NCBI GenBank assembly: GCA_028716365.1
Contig: JAQUPZ010000002.1
Location: 637,005-701,004 of the forward strand
Origin: Kiritimatiellia bacterium
GTDB lineage: Bacteria > Verrucomicrobiota > Kiritimatiellia > UBA8416 > YA12-FULL-48-11
DNA: 64,000 nt
Reading direction: 5' to 3'
The position numbers and the translations under genes are program-made. A model generated the notes under the pieces. It searched no databases, was not told the origin of the DNA, and worked only from the letters and a program-made list of their open reading frames with translations. Positions 27,768-37,242 of the stretch are shown piece after piece (position 1 is the stretch's first letter; each line of letters starts with the position of its first letter).

Positions 27768-29201
27768 TCACATCAATCTCCTCCCAAATTCTTCAATAGG
27801 TTCAAAGCAATCTATCAAACTGCATCCTGTATGATAGCCCGGATCTGCATCCGAGGTTGCTGGAATAGCATTAGATGGCTCTCCATTTATATCTATTGTC
27901 TGTATCGCAAAATAATGACACTGCGGCCTGATATAATATTTTACAAAACTGTTATGACATTTTCGCACAATATCGAGGCATTTATTTCTTTCGTTGTCCT
28001 TTTCCGAACAACAATAAGCCAACCATCCCGCCCTGATTGTCTCCGGCAACGGCCACCACGGCATATCGGTATTCACAGGTTTTCTCGTCTTGAGATCAAA
28101 GAGCTTACATATCCCTCCCCCCTTTTCAGAAAACCCATTTTCGAAATTTCTCAGCACAATGTTAACCAGTTTTTCCCGAATGCCGGAGACTTCAGACAAC
28201 TCGAAAGCGGACCGGCCAAATGCCGCTATTGCATTATTGATGAATTTCAGAGACAAGCCGACAAACTCCAGGCTGTGTCCCGAGTCACTAAGGATCATAT
28301 CATTCTGCCTATATGGTTCGTTTCTCTCATTTATGAACTCTACGAAATCGTATTCTGCGAGGTCCGGCCAGCGGTCATTAATATTTACGTAGTGGTCAAG
28401 AATATGATTTATCAACTGTTTGCCAAAACGAAGGCCTTCTTCCTGCTTTTCCTGTACGAGGGAACACGCCATTCCAATGGCTATCATTTTCGGGCCATGT
28501 GAATATCTGCCTTTTACAGGAACAACAGGGTTTTTCGGGTCAAGCGGAACCTGATCGGACTGGAACCTGTCTTCAAAGAGACTATTCAAAACATCAAGAC
28601 AATACTTTGACGTCTCACGAATCATTGACTCATTGCCGAGATACTGGGCGGCTGCATACATTCCTTTTGCGCCGAAAAGGTCACTGAAATTATAAGAACT
28701 GTCGGGGGAAAGATTGGCCGGTTCTCTTTTACCAGTATTGTTGATGGTAAATGTGTTACCATCCTTATCGAAGAAAAAGAAAAGATGACCACTGTTTTTG
28801 TTACGTATCTTTTGTAAATTGCCGAGAACGGACTCCAATATTATTCGCAGTTCGTTTTCCAAGTTCTGGACACGAGTTTCATCCGGCCAGTGTTTTTTCA
28901 TCCATCGGCAGTGACTGGCTATAGCTTCAAGAGCGCGCCCCTGTATCCAGCCATAGATGCTGTTTTTACCTTTGACGAGATCATCCGGATCAAAATCCTG
29001 CCCTGTGATTATATTTATCTTCGTATCGATCCATCCATAGCCGGGGTTTTGCTTAAAACGTCCGGCTATTGCCTGCATAACCAACAAGAGCATTTTTTTG
29101 TAACAACTCAAAAGACTGTCAGTCGCCCATTTCCCCGGGTCTATTTCAAGTATGCAGAGTGTGTCCAATTTCGATAATCCCCCAGAATGAATATCTTTCA
29201 A
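27768..29201 (-). CDS. AGE-like (alpha/alpha)6-barrel protein
   Basis: The protein (477 residues from a TTG at 29201 with GGAGA upstream; 499 from an ATG at 29267 that has no ribosome site and overlaps the previous gene) looks like the N-acylglucosamine 2-epimerase / six-hairpin family. Signs are many amphipathic helices, GHSLEFVGLSLKFI near residue 315, and the late motif PWWPLPETIRAGWLAYC, like the WWPQAE-type motif of AGE proteins. It has no signal peptide. It may epimerise or isomerise a sugar taken up by the nearby transporter. The family call is moderate and the substrate unknown. Confidence 0.7.
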   Translation of the reverse strand: MKDIHSGGLSKLDTLCILEIDPGKWATDSLLSCYKKMLLLVMQAIAGRFKQNPGYGWIDTKINIITGQDFDPDDLVKGKNSIYGWIQGRALEAIASHCRWMKKHWPDETRVQNLENELRIILESVLGNLQKIRNKNSGHLFFFFDKDGNTFTINNTGKREPANLSPDSSYNFSDLFGAKGMYAAAQYLGNESMIRETSKYCLDVLNSLFEDRFQSDQVPLDPKNPVVPVKGRYSHGPKMIAIGMACSLVQEKQEEGLRFGKQLINHILDHYVNINDRWPDLAEYDFVEFINERNEPYRQNDMILSDSGHSLEFVGLSLKFINNAIAAFGRSAFELSEVSGIREKLVNIVLRNFENGFSEKGGGICKLFDLKTRKPVNTDMPWWPLPETIRAGWLAYCCSEKDNERNKCLDIVRKCHNSFVKYYIRPQCHYFAIQTIDINGEPSNAIPATSDADPGYHTGCSLIDCFEPIEEFGRRLM

Positions 29202-29215
29202 AATAACATCTCCAA

Positions 29216-29734
29216 TTATCCACTGGAAGGTCGTATGATTGACTCCGAACAGGTCGGTTTTTCGCATTCGACAGTCTGTATTGATTGCACAAATGCCAGG
29301 GGATCATCAGGGGTAATTAAAATCTTAAAACATCTTGTTCTAACCAAAACGGCATCCTGCTGTCTTGCACTTGTAACATATGCACGAAATACACCGTATC
29401 GTTTGTTCCAAAAGATACCAGTGCCGGCAAACAGTCCGCCATTGCCAAAGAGTCTAAGCGTGAATGGAATTTTTTCAGTTATTCTTTCGCAGGTAGTGAC
29501 TGGTCCGAAAAACTTTTTCCCGACACGAAACAGCACCGTAAGTTGACCACCGGAGATATCATACGCTACCGGAGCGAAAAGATAACATAAAAACGAGATG
29601 ATTCCGACAAAAACACCGGCATAAATAAGATTCACGTCAAACATGGCACCGACGATGAATCCGACTGCCATCATAATAACGAGTGATGTTACGATTCTGA
29701 TAGACAGACTGGTCTTTGCAGTTTTGTAAATCAT
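29216..29734 (-). CDS. Small membrane protein with PH-like domain
   Basis: The 172-residue protein begins at an ATG with GGAGGGG upstream. Two hydrophobic helices (about residues 13-32 and 35-55) are followed by a soluble beta-rich domain that includes YDISGGQLTVLFRVGKK and ends ITPDDPLAFVQSI. This matches the bacterial PH-domain membrane proteins (bPH_5 type), judged by pattern only. It lies 14 bp before the AGE-like gene, so the two may be co-translated. Function unknown. Confidence 0.65.
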   Translation of the reverse strand: MIYKTAKTSLSIRIVTSLVIMMAVGFIVGAMFDVNLIYAGVFVGIISFLCYLFAPVAYDISGGQLTVLFRVGKKFFGPVTTCERITEKIPFTLRLFGNGGLFAGTGIFWNKRYGVFRAYVTSARQQDAVLVRTRCFKILITPDDPLAFVQSIQTVECEKPTCSESIIRPSSG

Positions 29735-29766
29735 TTCCCCTCCCACGAATATCACAAGTTTCGCGC

Positions 29767-31314
29767 TTACCGCCTGGGACGAGAGTGTCCGCCAGATCGC
29801 GGCCTGCGTCCACGTAACGCGTGACCGCCGTAGCGTGATTGGTCTCCCATGGATCCATGGCGTCGGAGTGCGGTTGTACTCCGGGGACCTTCCTTCGGTT
29901 CCGGCAAAATCAGCAGGCTTTCATCAGGATAAGTACATTTCAGCGTTTGCCCGATATATTCCTCTATCGAGGGCAACCTGAACGATTCATCTTCACAGGC
30001 AAATGTAATAGATGTGCCTGTTTCCCCTGCCCGGCCAGTACGCCCGATACGGTGCACATAATCTTCCGGGTCTTCGGGGATGTTAAAATTGATCACATGC
30101 GTGACACCTTCAATATGCAGGCCGCGACTCGCTACACCAGTCGCAACCAGCACAGGGATTTTACCGGAACGGAAATCATCCAGGGTACGCGTACGCACAT
30201 TCTGCGGAACCGCGCCGGATAACAATGCGCATTTCACGCCAAATCGGCGGAGTTCTTTCATCAGATGTTCTGTCTCATCACGGCGATTACCAAATACCAG
30301 CGCCCGTTCAGGATGTTCTTTCACCAGGATGTTGATGGTTATCGCGAATTTCTCTTCGCTGGTTACCAGGTAAACAATCTGGTTCACGGTATCCACGGCA
30401 ACCTGTTCTGGCTCGATATCCACTTTCACTGGACTCTTCTGCCACTTGGAGGCCAGTTTCATTACACTATCCGTCAGCGTTGCACTGAATAACATTGTCT
30501 GGCGGTCCTCTTTAGGCGGTGTGCTACGGATAATACTCGAAACGTCCGGAATGAACCCCATGTCCAGCATGCGATCGGCTTCGTCAATCACAAGTATCTC
30601 AACATGCCGCAGATCCAACACGCGGCTCCTCTGGAAATCCAAAAGACGACCGGGCGTGGCAACCACTACATCAACAGTCTGTTCACGCAGAATTGAACGC
30701 TGTTTTTCATATTCGGTACCACCATAAACGGTCAGGATTTTGAACGGACAGTATTTTGCCAGATCAACGGCATCCCGCCCGATCTGCAATGCGAGTTCAC
30801 GGGTTGGCGAAAGGATCAATGCACGGGGTGTACCGTTCCTTCGCCGTTGCGTAATCGGATGGCAGATAAAATGAGTGAATATTTCGATTAGAAAAGCCGC
30901 GGTTTTGCCTGTACCTGTCTGGGCACGACCTGCGGCATCCTTGCCTTCAAGAAGATGAGGCAGAATAGCTTCCTGGATAGGAGTACAATATTTGAAATCC
31001 AGGTCTGCGATGGCATGCATTATCTGATCAGGCAGCCTCAGGTCGTGAAAGCGTGTTTTTCCTTCAACCAACGGGACAACAAACATCTCCGGTGTCCAGG
31101 GAGGTCCGGCTGGTTCGCGCATATGCCGGATCTCATCCTGCCGATGCGGCTTCCTGACATGTGACGATCTGTCTTCATGTTCGTGATGGATCTTTCTATC
31201 AGCATGTTTTGCCTGTTCAACATTTCTTTTATGGTGTTTATGCGCAACAGGTTCCTGTACAACATGCGGCTTTCCGCTCAATTTACCCCAGATTTTTCGC
31301 AATAGTCGTTTCAC
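29767..31314 (-). CDS. DEAD-box ATP-dependent RNA helicase (RhlE/RhlB-like)
   Basis: This 515-residue helicase has all the DEAD-box motifs: Q-motif region CTPIQEAILP, motif I AQTGTGKT, Ia PTRELALQIG, TPGRLLDF, motif II VIDEADRM (the DEAD box), motif III FSATL, motif V VATGVASRGLHIEGV and motif VI HRIGRTGRAG. It unwinds RNA in ribosome assembly, RNA decay or cold growth. A His/Lys-rich N-terminal extension of about 75 residues and an Arg/Gly-rich C-terminus are likely RNA-binding tails. Subfamily assignment is tentative. Confidence 0.95.
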   Translation of the reverse strand: MKRLLRKIWGKLSGKPHVVQEPVAHKHHKRNVEQAKHADRKIHHEHEDRSSHVRKPHRQDEIRHMREPAGPPWTPEMFVVPLVEGKTRFHDLRLPDQIMHAIADLDFKYCTPIQEAILPHLLEGKDAAGRAQTGTGKTAAFLIEIFTHFICHPITQRRRNGTPRALILSPTRELALQIGRDAVDLAKYCPFKILTVYGGTEYEKQRSILREQTVDVVVATPGRLLDFQRSRVLDLRHVEILVIDEADRMLDMGFIPDVSSIIRSTPPKEDRQTMLFSATLTDSVMKLASKWQKSPVKVDIEPEQVAVDTVNQIVYLVTSEEKFAITINILVKEHPERALVFGNRRDETEHLMKELRRFGVKCALLSGAVPQNVRTRTLDDFRSGKIPVLVATGVASRGLHIEGVTHVINFNIPEDPEDYVHRIGRTGRAGETGTSITFACEDESFRLPSIEEYIGQTLKCTYPDESLLILPEPKEGPRSTTALRRHGSMGDQSRYGGHALRGRRPRSGGHSRPRR

Positions 31315-31443
31315 AATTAGACAACACGGTAGCGATGCAGGCGTTCTTAAACAAGTCTATTTTCGCTTTTCCAAATATTGTGGTCTATTGCTGACAAGTC
31401 CCACACATAAATGTACGATGCCGGAGAGTTGGAGGAATTACCA

Positions 31444-32418
31444 TTGAATGTTTCTGCAGATTTTGAACATCTTGTACCGGATATAATGCTGAACCTGGTT
31501 GAGCAGTCAACAGGTCTTAAAATGACCGGCCTGGCTACTCCATTACCAAGCTATATCAATCGCGTTTATGAAATCCAGACAATGGACGGTAACCGCTTAA
31601 TCGCAAAGTTTTACCGGCCGGGACGATGGTCACGCGAAGCGCTTCATGATGAACATGATTTCGTGGCAGACTGCGCGGCGGAAGAAATTCCTGTGATCGC
31701 GCCGATGAAACTGAACGGCGACCAGAGACTCCATGAGGCAGACGGAATCTATTTCACCATCTTTCCCAAACGTTATGGACGCCAGTTGGAGATCAATAAC
31801 GACACAGACTGGTTGAGGGTCGGGCGGTTACTTGGGCGGGTACACATGGTAGGTAGCCGACGTCAAGCTACAGCAAGGACAGATTTACATCCCAAGCAGT
31901 CCACCAAAGAGCATGTGCGTCATCTGCTTGACAACGGGTATGTAACCCCGCGATATACGGAAGAGTTCAAAAAAATAACGGACCTTATCCTCGATTTGAT
32001 TACCTGTTTATTCGAAGACATCGAATTTATACGAATCCATGGTGATTGCCATTGCGGTAACCTGCTTGATCGGCCTGGTGAAGGAATCATGATCATCGAT
32101 TTTGACGATATGATGGTGGGACCGCCAGTTCAGGATCTCTGGCTGTTACTGCCAGACCGGGCGGACAAATGCCGGCGTGAACTGGATTTACTTCTTCGCG
32201 GTTACGAACAGTTCAGGGAATTTGATGATCGTTCATTCCGCCTTATTGAACCTCTACGTGCCATGCGTATCATCTACTACCTTGCGTGGTGCAGCAGGCA
32301 GGTAAACGATTTTAAATTCCGTACGACTTATCCCGAATGGGGTAGTGACGCATTCTGGCAACGCGAAGTCACCGATTTGTCTCTCCAACTACAGGTGATC
32401 AAGGAACATATCAACTAG
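31444..32418 (+). CDS. SrkA-like stress response kinase (YihE family)
   Basis: The 324-residue protein matches the SrkA/YihE Ser/Thr kinases with an aminoglycoside-phosphotransferase fold. It has a catalytic loop IRIHGDCHCGNLLDRP near residue 205, the DFDDMMVGPPVQDLWLLL metal-binding motif near 228, and LIAKFYRPGRWSREA in the N-lobe, which supplies the ATP-binding Lys. The TTG at 31444 has GGAGG eight bases upstream and fits homolog length better than an ATG at 31411. SrkA counters stress-induced death in E. coli. It is divergent from the helicase gene and heads a short operon with the YvlD-like gene. Confidence 0.9.
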   Translation: MNVSADFEHLVPDIMLNLVEQSTGLKMTGLATPLPSYINRVYEIQTMDGNRLIAKFYRPGRWSREALHDEHDFVADCAAEEIPVIAPMKLNGDQRLHEADGIYFTIFPKRYGRQLEINNDTDWLRVGRLLGRVHMVGSRRQATARTDLHPKQSTKEHVRHLLDNGYVTPRYTEEFKKITDLILDLITCLFEDIEFIRIHGDCHCGNLLDRPGEGIMIIDFDDMMVGPPVQDLWLLLPDRADKCRRELDLLLRGYEQFREFDDRSFRLIEPLRAMRIIYYLAWCSRQVNDFKFRTTYPEWGSDAFWQREVTDLSLQLQVIKEHIN

Positions 32419-32427
32419 GACCTTTCC

Positions 32428-32859
32428 ATGAAAACCTTCATTTTAAAATGGTTTATACAAATGGTTGCGGTGTGGGTGGCGGCAAATATTATTCCGGGCA
32501 TTGTTTACGACAACTGGCAGAGTCTGTTTGTTGCGGCGCTTGTCCTCGGTATTCTCAATTCGCTCGTAAAACCAGTCCTTCAAATCGTATCGATTCCCTT
32601 CATTATCATGACACTGGGACTTTTCCTGCTGGTAATCAATGCAATCCTGCTTCGTATGACAGCCTGGTTGGTAGATGGTTTCCACGTATCCGGATTCTGG
32701 CCTGCAATGGGTGGAAGTCTTGTAATAAGTATTGTAAGCATGTTCCTCGGTTACTCGAAAATAAAAAAGCGTATTGTAATTGACCGCGACCGTCCGGAGC
32801 CTCCATCTTTCACGCAATACGGACCACCACCGGGTAACGGACCGATAATTGATGTCTGA
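32428..32859 (+). CDS. YvlD-like membrane protein (phage holin family IV, PF04020)
   Basis: This 143-residue protein has four hydrophobic segments and the family features: an N-terminal amphipathic KWFIQMVAVWVAANIIPG and a central GILNSLVKPVLQIVSIPF, followed by a hydrophobic stretch and a short Pro-rich cytoplasmic tail. The 'phage holin' name is historical, and members such as Bacillus YvlD are chromosomal envelope-stress proteins of unknown function. It starts 9 bp after the SrkA-like gene and ends 12 bp from the convergent dus-like gene. Confidence 0.85.
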   Translation: MKTFILKWFIQMVAVWVAANIIPGIVYDNWQSLFVAALVLGILNSLVKPVLQIVSIPFIIMTLGLFLLVINAILLRMTAWLVDGFHVSGFWPAMGGSLVISIVSMFLGYSKIKKRIVIDRDRPEPPSFTQYGPPPGNGPIIDV

Positions 32860-32871
32860 CATACATCCCGC

Positions 32872-33882
32872 TCAAATACCGGACACACTGATGTCCTTGG
32901 AGAGTTCTGGTGATTCAGTAAAAAATTGAGCAGTACGCTCTCGCACCGTTGCCATATCAGTCGAAGATTGAACCGCCTTGAAAAATTCATGGCCGAAGAC
33001 AAAGTTACGTGCAAAATAAGGGGCAATGATTTTGATTCTGATAAGAGCCTGCACAGGTGAAAAGTCCTCGGCAATGTAATTGCACAGGCGGTTCCACACT
33101 TCTTCATGATCAATAATAAGCCCGGGATTATGCCATCGGGCGAAAACCCAGGGACATGCCGCCGCCATCCGGCCAATCATTATTCCCGAAACCGGCGTAA
33201 ATGCTTCAGCATGATCGCGGAGGAAAACAAGTCCCGTAATATCGCCGTTAGCGATAACAGGCAGGCAGGTTTCAGCCGCAAGTTCGGCATAGAGCGCGTG
33301 GCGGGCAGAACGTTTGAACTTTTCCTCGTAAAAACGTGGATGGATGGTCAACGCGTCAATACCTTCACTTTCAAACAATTTTAAACGCTCATGAAGCCTG
33401 TTGCGCCAGTCCGGAATTTGCCGGCCAAGTCTGATTTTAACCGTAAGCGGACCGGCAAAACTTTTCCGCATGACCTGTATAATCCTGCGGAGACGGTCAA
33501 CATCATTGAAAAGATCGGCACCGCCACCCTGCTTGCGGACAGTATGTGCGTCGCAGGCAACGTTAAGATCGAGTCCATCCGGTTTCAACGGAGCCAGTCT
33601 ATCAATGATCTCCGGCAGGCGAACGGTATCCATTACCATGAGTTGATAAATCACCCTGCCCTCCCGCGGGCGGCGCTTGAGCCAGGGAGAATTTTTCGGA
33701 TTTTCATGGAGAATCATTTTGGCAGAAAGCATTTCGGTAAAAAGTGCGCCATAACCGCCAAAATCAGCTATAAGCCGGCGAAATGCACTGTGTGTAATTG
33801 CAGCCATTGGTGCACAAAAAAACGGCGGATCAAAAATGATCCCTTGTAAAATCAGACTTTTCAATTTTGATGGCTTATTCAT
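32872..33882 (-). CDS. tRNA-dihydrouridine synthase family protein (divergent active site)
   Basis: The 336-residue TIM-barrel flavoprotein matches Dus enzymes, which reduce uridine in the tRNA D-loop with NADPH and FMN. It has FFCAPMAAITHSAFRRL at the start, LTVKIRLG near residue 148, LTIHPR near 180 and PVIANGDITG near 210. The usual catalytic N-x-GCP motif reads LNVACDAHTVRKQGGGA here. The Cys is kept but the flanking Gly and Pro are not. It could still be active or act on another position. It faces the branching enzyme across a short divergent gap. Confidence 0.82.
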   Translation of the reverse strand: MNKPSKLKSLILQGIIFDPPFFCAPMAAITHSAFRRLIADFGGYGALFTEMLSAKMILHENPKNSPWLKRRPREGRVIYQLMVMDTVRLPEIIDRLAPLKPDGLDLNVACDAHTVRKQGGGADLFNDVDRLRRIIQVMRKSFAGPLTVKIRLGRQIPDWRNRLHERLKLFESEGIDALTIHPRFYEEKFKRSARHALYAELAAETCLPVIANGDITGLVFLRDHAEAFTPVSGIMIGRMAAACPWVFARWHNPGLIIDHEEVWNRLCNYIAEDFSPVQALIRIKIIAPYFARNFVFGHEFFKAVQSSTDMATVRERTAQFFTESPELSKDISVSGI

Positions 33883-34049
33883 AAAACCAGACTATCAGTT
33901 ATCAGTTCATGGTTGTTCATGTCCAGACAACTCGTTTACCATTGTATAACTGTCACAGGAACCGGAGACCACCACATCCGGTACACCGGAAAGGGAAGAC
34001 AACTTCTTTACGATTGCTAAAATCTCCATTCTCCATGTACATTATGTGC

Positions 34050-36098
34050 ATGAAGTCCATTTTTCATCCACAGTCCAGACTTTTTGATGATGCATATCTA
34101 AAACCTTTTCTCCCGATCATTCTGCAAAGGCAGGAATACGCACATAAAGTCACGCAACGCTTGACAAATAACAAAATCAACCTGGCGGATTTTTCTAGCG
34201 GTCATGAATTTTTCGGCCTGCACCGCCAGAAAAAAGGATGGATATTCAGAGAATGGGCGCCAAATGCCTCTTCTATCAGCATATTCGGTGCATTCTGCGG
34301 ATGGCGACCTTACGAAGGAGTTCCTCTTGAACGCAGCGAGAATGGAGTGTGGCAGGGCACCATACCGGAAGGAATACTGCATCATGGTGATCTATACCGG
34401 TTATATGTCCGATGGCCGGGCGGTGAAGGTGACCGTATTCCGGTATATGCACGCCGTGTGGTTCAGGACGATACAACCAAGATTTTCAACGCACAGGTCT
34501 GGGCCCCGGACAAACCTTATGTTTGGAAACATCGTGATCCAAAACGGCCCTCTCCCATAGCCACAATCTATGAGGCTCACGTCGGCATGGCACAGGAACG
34601 TGAGGGAATCGGGACATATGAAGAATTCAGACAAAACATTCTCCCCAGAATCATCGATGCCGGTTACAACACCATCCAACTCATGGCCTTGATGGAACAT
34701 CCTTATTACGGATCGTTCGGCTATCATGTTTCAAGCTTCTTTGCCGCATCATCACGTTTCGGCACGCCTGAAGAGTTAAAGGCTCTGATTGATGACGCAC
34801 ATGGTGCCGGAATTGCAGTAATAATGGACATGGTTCATTCCCATTCCGTCAGCAATGAAACAGAAGGACTGTCAAGATTCGACGGAACACCGTACCAGTA
34901 TTTTCATGAAGGGCCCCGTGGACATCATTCTGCCTGGGACTCTCGCTGTTTTGATTACAGTAAACCTGAAGTACTGCATTTTCTCCTGTCAAACTGCAGA
35001 TTCTGGCTCGATGAATACCATGTGGATGGAGCACGCTTTGACGGTGTTACCAGCATGTTATATTCTCACCATGGATTGGGGACAGTTTTTACTTCATATG
35101 ACCGGTATTTCGACTCATCGGTGGATTTAGATGCTTTGACATACCTTGTACTTGCCAATGAAGTAATCCACACAGTAAAGCCATCCGCCATCACCATCGC
35201 CGAAGATGTCAGCGGAATGCCCGGCCTGGCTGCTCCACGGGAGGATGGAGGTTGTGGATTTGATTACAGGCTCGCAATGGGAATCGCCGATTGCTGGTTC
35301 AAGCTGGCGGATAAAGTCCCCGATGAAAAGTGGAATATGGGAGAACTTTGGCATGAACTCACCAACCGTCGCGCAGATGAATGTACAATCAGTTATGTTG
35401 AGTGCCACGATCAATCAATAGTCGGCAGCAAGACAATGATTTTTGAACTGATTGATGCCGCAATGTACACCGACATGCGTGTATCGGACCAAAATGCATA
35501 TATTGACCGTGGCATTGCACTGCACAAGATGATGAGGCTGGCAACCCTTGCGGCCGCAGGCCATGGTTATCTGAATTTCATGGGTAATGAGTTTGGTCAT
35601 CCTGAATGGGTGGATTTTCCACGCGAGGGAAACGGCTGGTCATACAAATACGCGAAACGTCAGTGGCATCTGCGTGATGACCCGAACCTTAAGTATCATT
35701 TTATGGCCGATTTCGACCGGGCCATGCTTGAACTGGCCAGGAAATTTAAAATCGTCTTCAACGAAATTCCTCACCTGGTACATATTCATGAAGATGACAA
35801 GGTGCTGGTATTTGAACGTGACGGACTTCTGTTCCTTTTCAACTTCGATCCATCACGCTCATATACGGATTATGCCATCGATGCCCCGCCAGGTGAATAC
35901 ATCCTGATATTTGATACTGACGAATCAAGATTTGGAGGGCAGAATCGGATTGTCCCTGATCAGACCTATTTCACATGTCCGATAATGACCAAAAATTCTC
36001 CCAGACTCTGTATCAAATTGTATTTACCGTGCCGTTCCGGACTGGTACTGAAAAAACTTTCACGCAAGGGAACAACATCAAAGAGGAAAAGGACTTAG
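34050..36098 (+). CDS. 1,4-alpha-glucan branching enzyme (GH13_8, eukaryote-type)
   Basis: This roughly 682-residue enzyme makes alpha-1,6 branches in glycogen. It has an N-terminal CBM48-like region (FREWAPNASSISIFGAF). The GH13 motifs are VDGARFDGVTSMLYSHHG (nucleophile Asp), ITIAEDVSGMPG (acid Glu) and YVECHDQS (transition-state Asp). A beta-sandwich domain closes the protein. The GVTSMLYSHHG motif and overall layout resemble the eukaryotic GBE1 group more than typical bacterial GlgB. The start is uncertain: ATGs at 34035, 34044 and 34050 are in frame with no clear ribosome site. No other glycogen gene is nearby. Confidence 0.92.
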   Translation: MKSIFHPQSRLFDDAYLKPFLPIILQRQEYAHKVTQRLTNNKINLADFSSGHEFFGLHRQKKGWIFREWAPNASSISIFGAFCGWRPYEGVPLERSENGVWQGTIPEGILHHGDLYRLYVRWPGGEGDRIPVYARRVVQDDTTKIFNAQVWAPDKPYVWKHRDPKRPSPIATIYEAHVGMAQEREGIGTYEEFRQNILPRIIDAGYNTIQLMALMEHPYYGSFGYHVSSFFAASSRFGTPEELKALIDDAHGAGIAVIMDMVHSHSVSNETEGLSRFDGTPYQYFHEGPRGHHSAWDSRCFDYSKPEVLHFLLSNCRFWLDEYHVDGARFDGVTSMLYSHHGLGTVFTSYDRYFDSSVDLDALTYLVLANEVIHTVKPSAITIAEDVSGMPGLAAPREDGGCGFDYRLAMGIADCWFKLADKVPDEKWNMGELWHELTNRRADECTISYVECHDQSIVGSKTMIFELIDAAMYTDMRVSDQNAYIDRGIALHKMMRLATLAAAGHGYLNFMGNEFGHPEWVDFPREGNGWSYKYAKRQWHLRDDPNLKYHFMADFDRAMLELARKFKIVFNEIPHLVHIHEDDKVLVFERDGLLFLFNFDPSRSYTDYAIDAPPGEYILIFDTDESRFGGQNRIVPDQTYFTCPIMTKNSPRLCIKLYLPCRSGLVLKKLSRKGTTSKRKRT

Positions 36099-36142
36099 CA
36101 CATCAGCTCACAGAGGTGTTTTAAGATTAATCAAATTCAGTA

Positions 36143-37072
36143 TCAACCTGATTTTTTCTTTTTATTCTTTATACCTTTTGAAGGATCAACAATATTCCCG
36201 CAGATTTCACACTCTACTTTTCTGGAAAGAGGATCCTTACCTAAAAGTAATCGAACCGCCGCACTGGCCGCAGCCATGCCAAATACAGATGTAACAAATA
36301 CTGCCGTGCCGTAGATCATGTGTCGTCTCCTGGTCATATAATGGTTTTTCCCGTTGTCCGGACAAAAACAATCAACTCCACAGATTATATCGCCATGATC
36401 CGTGACAGGAGGCATAACTGGTTCATCAGAAAAAACAGCAACAACACTGGCAAGCTGAGCATCGGTAATATCATATTTGCGACGAATATGTTTCCTGAGA
36501 GCACGTCCGAGCGGATCAGTATGTGTTTCCGCGAGCGGTACGATCCTGATTCGTGTCGGATCCATTTTAGCACCTGCGCCCAAGGTCGTAATGATCGGAA
36601 TATTACTTTCCACACAGGTAGCAACCAGATGCATCTTGGCCGTAACATTGTCAATGCAGTCAATCACTGCGTCCGGCCTGGGATCCATCAGTTTGGCGGA
36701 TGTATTCTTGTCATAGAACTCATTACATGCTCGAACTTCAACTTTTGGATTGATAATACGGACACGCTCCGCCATGAGGTTCGCCTTTGGCTTACCAATA
36801 TTATCAGGAAACGCATGCAGTTGCCGGTTTATATTAGTGACACATACATTGTCAAAATCCACCAGCGTCAGACACCCCACACCACTCCGGGCTAGTCCCT
36901 CGACAGCATAACTGCCTATCCCTCCAAGGCCAAAGATAGCCACATGACTGTGTTCCAATTTATGCATCGCCGGACTGCCAAACAATCGAATACAACGTTC
37001 AAATTTCCAATCCCTTTTAGAGACGCGCGAATGATCGCGGTCATTCGGATCAGTCTTCATTTGTTTCTTCAT
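36143..37072 (-). CDS. tcdA: tRNA threonylcarbamoyladenosine dehydratase (ThiF/MoeB/HesA family)
   Basis: The 309-residue protein matches TcdA/CsdL, which cyclises t6A37 of tRNA to ct6A using ATP. It begins FERCIRLFGSPAMHKLEHSH and has the ATP-binding Rossmann motif GLGGIGSYAVEGLARSGVG, then VIDCIDNVTAKMHLV and ITTLGAGAKMDPTRI near residue 165. A C-terminal C-x2-C (CEICGN) and a Lys-rich tail are seen. Start codons at 37072 or 37060 are both possible, and neither has a clear ribosome site. It converges with the branching enzyme gene. Confidence 0.9.
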   Translation of the reverse strand: MKKQMKTDPNDRDHSRVSKRDWKFERCIRLFGSPAMHKLEHSHVAIFGLGGIGSYAVEGLARSGVGCLTLVDFDNVCVTNINRQLHAFPDNIGKPKANLMAERVRIINPKVEVRACNEFYDKNTSAKLMDPRPDAVIDCIDNVTAKMHLVATCVESNIPIITTLGAGAKMDPTRIRIVPLAETHTDPLGRALRKHIRRKYDITDAQLASVVAVFSDEPVMPPVTDHGDIICGVDCFCPDNGKNHYMTRRRHMIYGTAVFVTSVFGMAAASAAVRLLLGKDPLSRKVECEICGNIVDPSKGIKNKKKKSG

Positions 37073-37142
37073 GGAACCAGATAATATCAACGTTTACGCC
37101 GACTTCAAGCTATGGGTAATTACATCTTTTTTATAAATCCAT

Positions 37143-37173
37143 AAAAAAGTCCCCACACCAAAGGTATGGGGAC
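37143..37173 (-). terminator. Rho-independent terminator downstream of the EF-hand gene
   Basis: An inverted repeat at 37149-37173 (GTCCCCACACC, loop AAA, GGTATGGGGAC) forms a GC-rich stem with one mismatch. On the minus strand it is followed directly by six T residues (37148-37143). It lies about 70 bp after the stop of the EF-hand gene and before tcdA, so it should separate the two transcripts. Confidence 0.85.
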
Positions 37174-37242
37174 CTTTCAAAACTCACGGCTTAGTCCAAG
37201 AACTCTTATTTCAGAGTTATTGGTATTGCTACAGGCTGACCA

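Noticed and set aside
27579-28502. Long plus-strand open frame of about 300 codons
   Set aside because: It runs antisense to the AGE-like gene and through the 164-nt hairpin, shows no family motif, and begins inside the hairpin with no ribosome site.
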